A DNA stretch of 11,191 nt, taken from NCBI GenBank assembly GCA_028690275.1, contig JAQVBN010000010.1, forward strand, positions 1 through 11,191. The letters run 5' to 3'. Each line of letters starts with the position of its first letter. Position 1 is the stretch's first letter. This DNA comes from Minisyncoccota bacterium. GTDB lineage: Bacteria; Patescibacteriota; Minisyncoccia; Minisyncoccales; Minisyncoccaceae. Of the stretch, positions 1 through 5,540 are shown piece after piece. Position numbers and translations under genes: made by a program. The notes beneath the pieces were generated by a model. It made no database searches. It was not told the DNA's origin and saw only the letters and a list, made by a program, of their open reading frames with translations.

Positions 1-7
1 AATATAG

Positions 8-886
8 TTATAAAACATCATTTTCTTTTAAATAATAACAACAAATAATACTATCTGGTCCAAGATGACAACCAATTATTGGATTAATATCATCAATAAA
101 TAAAATTTTAGCATTAGGACACTCTACTGACAATTGATCTTTTAAATCTTCTGCCACCGGAAACATGTCAGCGTGTGTAATTGTAACAACCGCCTCTTTA
201 TTTTTTATCGCTCCTTCTAATTCCCTAACCACTGCTGCCGCCTTATCCTTTGCTTTAAACCTAATAGAAGCTACTTTAACTTTTCCTTTTTTAAGAACTA
301 GAAGTGGTCTAATCCCAACTTTTTCTAATTTTCTAATTAAACTTGCACCAGTATGACTCAACCTTCCATTTCTTTCTATCCATTTAGGATCTCCTGGAAA
401 ACCAACAACTTTTACACTTTCCTTAAAAACTTCTAATTTAAAAACTGTTTCCTCTCTTTCAAAACCTTTTTCTATAAACTCTACTGCCTTTAAGGCAATA
501 ATCCCTTCGGCTCCATCAGCACTAAAAGAATCTACAATAGACACTTTGTTTTGTTTATCTTTAGGAAGAAATTTAATCGCTTGAGTGGCAGAATTAAAAG
601 TTCCTGATATTCCTGTGCTCAAAACAATGCAAATAATCTCATCATGATTTTTAAAAGCTTCTTCAAAAGCTTCTTTAAAATCACCTACTGAAGGTTGGGA
701 TGTTTTTGGAGCAATATCAGATTTGGTCTCTCTCATTTTTTTAAACAATTCTTTTGTCTCTATACTTCCATTAATACCTTCTTCTGGCCAAAGAACTTTT
801 AAATTGACAACGCCTATATTATTTTTTTCTATTATTTCTTGCGGAATTGCTGCCGCTGAATCGGTAATAATTTTTATTTTACTCAT
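8..886 (-). CDS. fakB: DegV-family fatty-acid-binding protein (FakB-like), copy 2
   Basis: This 292-residue protein has the usual length of DegV/FakB proteins. These proteins bind one fatty acid and present its carboxylate to the kinase FakA, giving acyl-phosphate; they are cytosolic. Visible signatures are the N-terminal ITDSAA strand (residues 6-12), KTSQPS (61-66), the S-T-G-I-S-G-T loop (90-96) followed by NSA, GRLS (174-177) and the C-terminal GCHLGPD (272-278). By family comparison T62, S94 and H274 fit the residues that hold the fatty-acid carboxylate. The gene starts 8 nt before the end of the upstream paralogue, so translation is probably coupled, and it is the last gene of the lipid operon. 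The sequence is clearly diverged from its neighbour, which suggests different acyl-chain preference (inference). DegV membership is very secure; the FakB role rests on the adjacent fakA. Confidence 0.92.
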   Translation of the reverse strand: MSKIKIITDSAAAIPQEIIEKNNIGVVNLKVLWPEEGINGSIETKELFKKMRETKSDIAPKTSQPSVGDFKEAFEEAFKNHDEIICIVLSTGISGTFNSATQAIKFLPKDKQNKVSIVDSFSADGAEGIIALKAVEFIEKGFEREETVFKLEVFKESVKVVGFPGDPKWIERNGRLSHTGASLIRKLEKVGIRPLLVLKKGKVKVASIRFKAKDKAAAVVRELEGAIKNKEAVVTITHADMFPVAEDLKDQLSVECPNAKILFIDDINPIIGCHLGPDSIICCYYLKENDVL

Positions 887-1739
887 ATATAAAATTTATT
901 AATAATGATCCTGGACCAGCGTGAGCTCCTAAGACAACGTCAAGCATTTTAACATAGAGAACTTTAACATTTTTTAAAGTCTCTACTTTCTCTTTTAACT
1001 TTAAAGCTTCTATTTCGTTGTCTGCATGAACAATAACAACGCTGATTTTCCTTTTTGTTTTTTCAGTAAACTTCTTAAACTCTTCAAATATTGGCTCGGC
1101 TAGTTCTTTTACATTATTCCTTATAGTCATCGGCTTCAAAACGCCTCCTTTTTCTCTCATAACAATGCTAATATTAAAATCTTTCATTTTTTGGAGAACT
1201 ACTTGGGTAATTTTAGGGAATCTTCCTCCTGCCTGAACCCAAATTGGCTTATCATACATAAAAATGATAAAAGTATCTTTGATTCTTCGATTAAAATTAT
1301 CAATAATTTCCTTCAAACTTAAACCCCTAACAATATCTTCTTGAGCTTTAATTACTAAAAGCCCTTCGGCGGCTGAAGATTTTAAACTATCAAGAATATG
1401 AACTTTTGAAGCTTGAGCTCCTAAAAACTTAGTGGCTTGAATAGCAGAGTTGTAAGCTCCAGAAACTTTTGATGAAGTTGAAACATGAATAATTTCTTCA
1501 AAATCATTCAACTTTTCTTTGAACAATTTAACATAATCAGCAATTGATGGTTGAGACGTTTTAACAATACAATCAACTTTCTTTTTCTCTGCCATTCTCA
1601 TTTTTTCAAACATATTTCCAGGAAAATCTTTCACTTTTTCTAAATCAACCTTAAAACTTACAATTCCTATATTGTACTTTTCGATTATTTTTTCAGGTAA
1701 ATCTGCGGCGCTTTCAGTTGTTATTCCTAATTTTTTCAT
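879..1739 (-). CDS. fakB: DegV-family fatty-acid-binding protein (FakB-like), copy 1
   Basis: This 286-residue DegV/FakB protein is a carrier of a bound fatty acid for phosphorylation by FakA. Motifs in order are ITTESAADLPE (6-16), TSQPS (61-65), the S-S-K-V-S-G loop (89-94) with NSA, GGR (171-173) and GAHAGPG (271-277). T61, S93 and H273 match the carboxylate-holding positions expected for the family. The start ATG overlaps the fakA stop codon by 4 nt (ATGA), a classic coupled junction. The region after GGR (FPKITQVV) differs from the GRLS-type continuation in the neighbouring copy, and the loop before the SG pair is also different. Two FakB proteins for one FakA is also the arrangement in Staphylococcus aureus, where FakB1 and FakB2 differ in preference for saturated and unsaturated acids. 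Which chain each copy binds here cannot be read from sequence. Confidence 0.92.
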   Translation of the reverse strand: MKKLGITTESAADLPEKIIEKYNIGIVSFKVDLEKVKDFPGNMFEKMRMAEKKKVDCIVKTSQPSIADYVKLFKEKLNDFEEIIHVSTSSKVSGAYNSAIQATKFLGAQASKVHILDSLKSSAAEGLLVIKAQEDIVRGLSLKEIIDNFNRRIKDTFIIFMYDKPIWVQAGGRFPKITQVVLQKMKDFNISIVMREKGGVLKPMTIRNNVKELAEPIFEEFKKFTEKTKRKISVVIVHADNEIEALKLKEKVETLKNVKVLYVKMLDVVLGAHAGPGSLLINFIYE

Positions 1740-3484
1740 AACTTAATGTAAGAAATCATTAATCCTTTGTATCCCATTTTTAAACTCATTACTGGATCCG
1801 CTAAATTAGTAAAGGAAACAAGAACATTATATTGTTTTAATTGGTCTTTTAATTCCTTTGCCTTATTAATATTGTCATTATGAAGGATAACGGCTAAAGA
1901 TTTTCTGTTTCTACTTAAATCTTTTTTAACCTTATTAACTATTTTATCAACACACTCGTCCTTTTTAACCGTTTCTTGAAGGTTAAATTTTTCATTTGCT
2001 TCAACTAAAACAAATTTGTTCTTCTCCATAATCTTCTTTATCTTTTCATAATTTTTCTCAGAAGAAACATATGGAGAATTAATAACACCAACATTATTAA
2101 CTCTTAAGTCTTTGATTTCTTCTATTACTCCAGCCATATTCATTTGTTCATTGATCAAATCGATAGCTCTTAAAACAACAATTGCTTGTCCTGCCCCAAT
2201 ACTATGAGAATCTATAACCTCAACTTTGTCTTTGTCTCTTCCTAAAAGCTCTCTTCCTAAAATAGCAGAATCATAGGCATTAAAATAATCATTAGAAGAA
2301 GTAACACAAATTACTTGTTTGAAAGTTTTTAATTGTTTCTCAAAAGCTTCTTTAAAAAACTTTGGCTCTATTGGCTTTACTTCTGGAAGCTGTTTAAAGC
2401 CTTCTTCTTTTGCCGTTTTTAATTTTTCTGCCAAAGATTCTCCTTTAAGACTTTCTATTCCGTTCCAATCTATCTTATAAGGAATAGATTCTATTTGATA
2501 ATGTTGAATATTCTTTTCATTTAATCCAGAAGCTTCATCAATAACAAGACCTATTAGATTCTTTGCCACTGATTCTTCTCCTACAACTTCCCTAGCCATA
2601 TCTTCTATTCTCATTGTTTCCTCCTCTCCAAAAGTTCTAATAATATCTCTTACGATATATGGATCATCTGTATGAATATGTATTTTTGCCCTATTACCAA
2701 CTAAAATAATATCTAAACAGTCTCCTAAAGCGTTAAGTTTTTCTCTCATTCCATCTTCACTTAAAGATACTTCTCTCATTAAAGCCACTACTTCATATCT
2801 ATTAGTAAGTATTTGTATAAATCTCTTTGTTGTTGCTATTTTTTTCTTTGGTTTTTTAGAAAAAGGATTTTCATTTTCAACAAGAACATCATAATAGGTT
2901 TCTAAAATCATTAAAAATCCTAATCCTCCAGCATCAACTACCCCAGCCTTTTTAAGTAAAGGCATATTATTAGGAGTTTCTAAAAGAGCTTTATGGGCTT
3001 TTTTAAGAGCTTTTTCGAAATTATTAACAATATTCTTACTCTTTTTACTCTCTTCCTCCATTCCTTGAGCAAAAGCTTCCATAACATCTAAAATTGTTCC
3101 TTTTTTAGGATCTTGTACTGAGTCTTTTGCTCTTTCATATCCTTTTTGGAAAAGCAGAGAAAGTTCTGAAGCGCTTATATTAGAATCTTCCTTAATATCA
3201 TCAAAGAAACCAACCATAAAACCAGTATAAATAATACCGGTGTTTCCTTGGGCTGCCATAAGAGCACCTTCAAGAACAGCTTCTCCTAAATCTTTAAAGC
3301 TTTGAAAAGACTTTTTAAAGATAGCTTCTTTAACTCCACGAAGAGTTCCGTTTAGATTACTCCCTGTGTCTTGGTCTGGTACCGGAAACACATTTATTTT
3401 ATTAATTTCTTCTTTATCTCTTTCGATTCTTTCACAAGAAAAAAGAATCATCTTTTGCAGTTGTTTTTGCGTTAGTTCTTCCAT
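1736..3484 (-). CDS. fakA: Fatty acid kinase FakA (YloV/DAK2 family)
   Basis: This 582-residue protein has three regions, as in FakA, which phosphorylates FakB-bound fatty acid with ATP. The DhaL/DAK2 kinase domain (about 1-205) has NVFPVPDQDTGSN (31-43) with metal-binding D37 and D39, AAQGNTG (77-83) and VVDAGG (182-187). A middle domain (about 218-308) has HIHTDDP (269-275). A C-terminal DegV-like domain (about 309-582) lacks the lipid-site motifs TSQPS, GGR and HxGPG. The usual PVPDGDTG glycine is Q38, and the Cys expected in the middle-domain YCTEF stretch is absent (RYEVVALM, 229-236). I chose the start at 3484: this ATG gives the normal FakA N-terminus, lies 2 nt after the upstream stop, and an open extension to 3664 would only translate the upstream gene in another frame. 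No dhaK is present, so dihydroxyacetone kinase is unlikely. Confidence 0.9.
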   Translation of the reverse strand: MEELTQKQLQKMILFSCERIERDKEEINKINVFPVPDQDTGSNLNGTLRGVKEAIFKKSFQSFKDLGEAVLEGALMAAQGNTGIIYTGFMVGFFDDIKEDSNISASELSLLFQKGYERAKDSVQDPKKGTILDVMEAFAQGMEEESKKSKNIVNNFEKALKKAHKALLETPNNMPLLKKAGVVDAGGLGFLMILETYYDVLVENENPFSKKPKKKIATTKRFIQILTNRYEVVALMREVSLSEDGMREKLNALGDCLDIILVGNRAKIHIHTDDPYIVRDIIRTFGEEETMRIEDMAREVVGEESVAKNLIGLVIDEASGLNEKNIQHYQIESIPYKIDWNGIESLKGESLAEKLKTAKEEGFKQLPEVKPIEPKFFKEAFEKQLKTFKQVICVTSSNDYFNAYDSAILGRELLGRDKDKVEVIDSHSIGAGQAIVVLRAIDLINEQMNMAGVIEEIKDLRVNNVGVINSPYVSSEKNYEKIKKIMEKNKFVLVEANEKFNLQETVKKDECVDKIVNKVKKDLSRNRKSLAVILHNDNINKAKELKDQLKQYNVLVSFTNLADPVMSLKMGYKGLMISYIKL

Positions 3485-3486
3485 AG

Positions 3487-4110
3487 TTATTTTTTCTTTT
3501 TTCCGATCTTCTTTAGATAATTCTTTACTAAATCTTGAGCTCCAAGCCCTACAGCTAAACCAAAAGCTAAAGCAAGAGCTGCCACTACTCCAATAAATAA
3601 AGTCATTATTAGATCGGGAACAATTTGAAGTTGATAAAGAATGGCAAGTGTCGCCAAAATCCAAGTAGCAGAACTTAAAATTTCAGAAAGATCTCCTGAA
3701 TATTTTAAATCTTCACTCGGAAAAACAATCTTTTTGGAAAATTCAGCAATAAATACTGCTAAAATAAAAACAATAGAAGAAATAAAAATGTTAGGATAAT
3801 ACTCTACAATATTTAAGAAAAATTCTCCCAAAACACTCAAATTTAAAATCTCACTTGAAATCATACAAGCCACAAGAAGTAGATATACTTGCACTATAAC
3901 GCCAAACACCCGAGAAGCATTCAACCTTGCGTTATATCTTTCAAAAAAATGATGCCATCCTAAGTTTTTTGTTGCTTGATTTAATCTAAGATTCTCAAGA
4001 AAATTTTGAGAAATTTCACCCATCTTTCGAGAAAAAATAATTCCTACGATAAGAACTATAGTTGCCCAAAATAAGTTTGAAACAATACTTGTTATAACCG
4101 TTAATTCCAT
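3487..4110 (-). CDS. Small MscS-type conserved-TM-helix membrane protein
   Basis: This 207-residue integral membrane protein has about five hydrophobic segments (roughly 9-25, 68-85, 107-128, 143-160, 164-190). The last helix, A-L-A-L-A-F-G-L-A-V-G-L-G-A-Q-D-L (178-194), resembles the glycine/alanine-rich pore helix of MscS and the 'conserved TM helix' repeats found in mechanosensitive-channel relatives. The MscS cytoplasmic beta and C-terminal cage domains are absent; the protein ends in a basic tail (KNYLKKIGKKKK). It could be a stripped-down channel, an osmotic sensor, or a structural membrane protein. It sits inside the lipid operon, 35 nt after the carS-like stop and 2 nt before fakA, so its expression is tied to phospholipid synthesis. 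The 35-nt leader has no Shine-Dalgarno but carries a 13-nt A-rich motif (4125-4137) also found before nusA. The family is moderately sure, the function unknown. Confidence 0.7.
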   Translation of the reverse strand: MELTVITSIVSNLFWATIVLIVGIIFSRKMGEISQNFLENLRLNQATKNLGWHHFFERYNARLNASRVFGVIVQVYLLLVACMISSEILNLSVLGEFFLNIVEYYPNIFISSIVFILAVFIAEFSKKIVFPSEDLKYSGDLSEILSSATWILATLAILYQLQIVPDLIMTLFIGVVAALALAFGLAVGLGAQDLVKNYLKKIGKKKK

Positions 4111-4145
4111 AATTTAAAATTTACTTTTTACTTATTAATCTTAAC

Positions 4146-4697
4146 TCACCATTTGGCATTATGCAAGCCTAAAATGTATCCAAGTCGATTAAAAACACTA
4201 TGGATAATAAATGTTTGAATAAAGATTATTAACCAAATAGATAGATCTAAATGAATAAAACCTTGTAAAACAATAAAGGTTCCAAAAACATAATTTGTTT
4301 GATCGAAAGGAATGAAGGGGGCTCCTGGACGTAAGTTTAATTGTCTTTTAATAAAAGCAAAGATTAAATCTCCTAAAACTACACCTATCGAAAAGATTAT
4401 CCCAAAAACAAAAGAATTCCATTTTAAATAATCAAAACCAATAATCTCATATAAATGAAAACTATTATTAAGCAAGAAAAATAAAGAAATTAAAAAAGTT
4501 CCTAAAATAATAATTCCTATCGCCCCTCTCCATGTTTTATGAGAACCAAAAATCTCTCTATTTCTAAACACTTTATTGTTATCAATTGGAATAGCCAATC
4601 CTTCCAATACTTTAAGTTTGTTTAATAAAGGAGGAACGGCATTAGCAAGATAGGCTGGAGCAAAAAAATATATTGTTGCTAAAAGAACATTAATCAT
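4146..4697 (-). CDS. carS: CarS/DUF46-family lipid cytidylyltransferase (CDP-archaeol synthase family)
   Basis: This 183-residue membrane enzyme belongs to the CDP-archaeol synthase family, a distant relative of bacterial CdsA. The family uses CTP to activate a phosphatidic-acid-like lipid. Motifs seen are PAYLAN (14-19), PID (37-39), GSHKTWRG (51-58), VLGDLI (107-112), KRQLNLRPGAPFIPFDQ (117-133) and the C-terminal N-R-L-G-Y-x-L-G-L ending in W183. Several hydrophobic helices surround these motifs. Length fits the family. Its ATG overlaps the plsY TGA by 4 nt, so the two are translated together. In archaea the substrate is an ether lipid; next to PlsY, which makes ester lipids, the likely product here is CDP-diacylglycerol (inference from context). 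No ether-lipid synthesis gene is visible in the window. Family membership is secure; substrate is not. Confidence 0.85.
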   Translation of the reverse strand: MINVLLATIYFFAPAYLANAVPPLLNKLKVLEGLAIPIDNNKVFRNREIFGSHKTWRGAIGIIILGTFLISLFFLLNNSFHLYEIIGFDYLKWNSFVFGIIFSIGVVLGDLIFAFIKRQLNLRPGAPFIPFDQTNYVFGTFIVLQGFIHLDLSIWLIIFIQTFIIHSVFNRLGYILGLHNAKW

Positions 4698-5272
4698 AAT
4701 TTTAATTCTTTTTGATTATATAATCGATAAACATTCTCTCTATGAGTCCAAAGAATTATTAAGAAAAATGCCACACCTAAAAAGAAATAATCTAAAGAAT
4801 GTGTATGAAACCAAAAAAGAAAAGGCACAAAAAATGCCAAAACTAAATTAACCAAGCTCATAATTTTTGTTGTTTTAAGTAAAACAATCCATAAAGCAAT
4901 TAATGAAACAAAGACAATTGGTCCCAAAAAAACAAAAAGAGCAGGAACGAAGGTTGCCACCCCTTTTCCTCCTTTAAACTTAAGCCATATAGGGAAAATA
5001 TGTCCTAAAACAGGAATAATAGCAATAATAGCAATTTGCCATTCTAGTGTTAAAAAAGTAAAAGCTAAATAAATAGGTAAAGCCGCTTTAAGTGCGTCTA
5101 AAAGAGCAACTACAATCGCCCATTTCAAACCCAAAGCTCTTGAAACATTTGTAGCTCCCGTACTTCCGCTTCCTATTTTTTGAATATCTATCTTATGAAG
5201 TTTTGCTGCTAAATATCCAAAAGGTATAGAACCTAATAAATATGACAACAAAACTAGTAAATAAAAAGTCAT
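4694..5272 (-). CDS. plsY: Acyl-phosphate:glycerol-3-phosphate acyltransferase PlsY
   Basis: This 192-residue membrane enzyme transfers an acyl group from acyl-phosphate to glycerol-3-phosphate, giving lysophosphatidic acid. All three PlsY signatures are present: GSIPFGYL (14-21) followed by GSGSTGATNV (34-43); GHIFPIWLKFKGGKGVAT (90-107), the glycerol-phosphate-binding loop; and HRENVYRL (177-184) with the late glutamate E189. About seven hydrophobic helices fit the family. The common GSGN asparagine is serine (S37); I recall this GSGSTG form from cyanobacterial PlsY, so it is probably benign. It is the first gene of the operon and its predicted promoter lies directly before the ATG with almost no leader. 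FakA/FakB further down supply exactly its acyl-phosphate substrate, which explains why they are co-transcribed. Confidence 0.95.
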   Translation of the reverse strand: MTFYLLVLLSYLLGSIPFGYLAAKLHKIDIQKIGSGSTGATNVSRALGLKWAIVVALLDALKAALPIYLAFTFLTLEWQIAIIAIIPVLGHIFPIWLKFKGGKGVATFVPALFVFLGPIVFVSLIALWIVLLKTTKIMSLVNLVLAFFVPFLFWFHTHSLDYFFLGVAFFLIILWTHRENVYRLYNQKELKL

Positions 5273-5277
5273 TAAAT

Positions 5278-5308
5278 ATTATATATCATTTTTAAAGATT
5301 ATTTTCAA
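5278..5308 (-). promoter_or_regulatory. Promoter of the plsY-carS-fakAB operon
   Basis: On the minus strand, TTGAAA (5303-5308) is followed 17 nt later by TATATA, or 19 nt later by TATAAT, within TATATAAT (5278-5285). Only 5 nt separate this box from the plsY ATG, so transcription would start at or within a base or two of the start codon. No Shine-Dalgarno could fit. This is the only good promoter found before the six-gene run. Confidence 0.6.
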
Positions 5309-5357
5309 TAATAAATATTTTTATTAAATAAAACTTATTATTGTTATTATTAAGGCG

Positions 5358-5377
5358 GTGGAAAAGTGGAAAAGTGG
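5358..5377 (+). repeat. Three GTGG boxes with an 8-bp period
   Basis: GTGG occurs at 5358, 5366 and 5374, the first two copies each followed by AAAA and the last by TTTT. Repeated GTGG boxes with A-rich spacers resemble operators of the regulator MraZ, but those I know usually have a period near 10 bp and stand before mraZ or the division cluster, and no such gene is here. The function is therefore unknown. Confidence 0.55.
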
Positions 5378-5443
5378 TTTTAATCTTTATTTTTAAAGAA
5401 ATTGATGGTGTATAAAATAGTGATAAATTGATCTTTTAAAAGA

Positions 5444-5502
5444 GGATAAAAAATGGAAAATAGTTGAAATCTTTTTCTTCGCATTTTTACAACTTTTTAT
5501 CC
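5444..5502. repeat. Inverted repeat, possible long hairpin
   Basis: GGATAAAAA (5444-5452) pairs perfectly with TTTTTATCC (5494-5502). An inner GTTG (5463-5466) can pair with CAAC (5490-5493), leaving a 10-nt bulge on one side. No T-run follows on either strand, so a simple terminator is not well supported. It could be a 3' structure of the ATPase mRNA or part of a small RNA. Confidence 0.45.
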
Positions 5503-5540
5503 AATAGGCTGTAAGTATTTTTTACACATCTTTTAAACAG

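Larger units (their letters stand above)
5309..5540. other. Non-coding gap between ATPase gene and lipid operon
   Basis: No convincing gene was found. The gap follows the ATPase stop and precedes the plsY promoter. It contains a triple GTGG repeat (5358-5377), a TATAAAAT box on the plus strand (5411-5418), an AGAGGA plus ATG that is closed by TGA after four codons (5442-5467), a 10-bp CTTTTAAAAG palindrome (5433-5442), a 9-bp inverted repeat (5444-5502), and two direct copies of ATCTTTTAAA (5431-5440 and 5528-5537). No clear rho-independent terminator with a T-run was seen for the ATPase gene. Confidence 0.5.

Noticed and set aside
1736..3484. A novel kinase-DegV gene fusion
   Set aside because: Length and three-part layout match ordinary FakA, whose C-terminal domain is, as far as I recall, related to FakB.
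3485..3664. A 60-codon N-terminal extension of fakA
   Set aside because: It lies fully within the upstream membrane-protein gene in another frame, is rich in Ser/Cys/Trp with no FakA similarity, and an ATG at 3484 gives the normal family N-terminus.
5358..5377. A true MraZ operator
   Set aside because: The period is 8 bp rather than about 10 and no mraZ or cell-division gene follows; kept only as an unexplained repeat.
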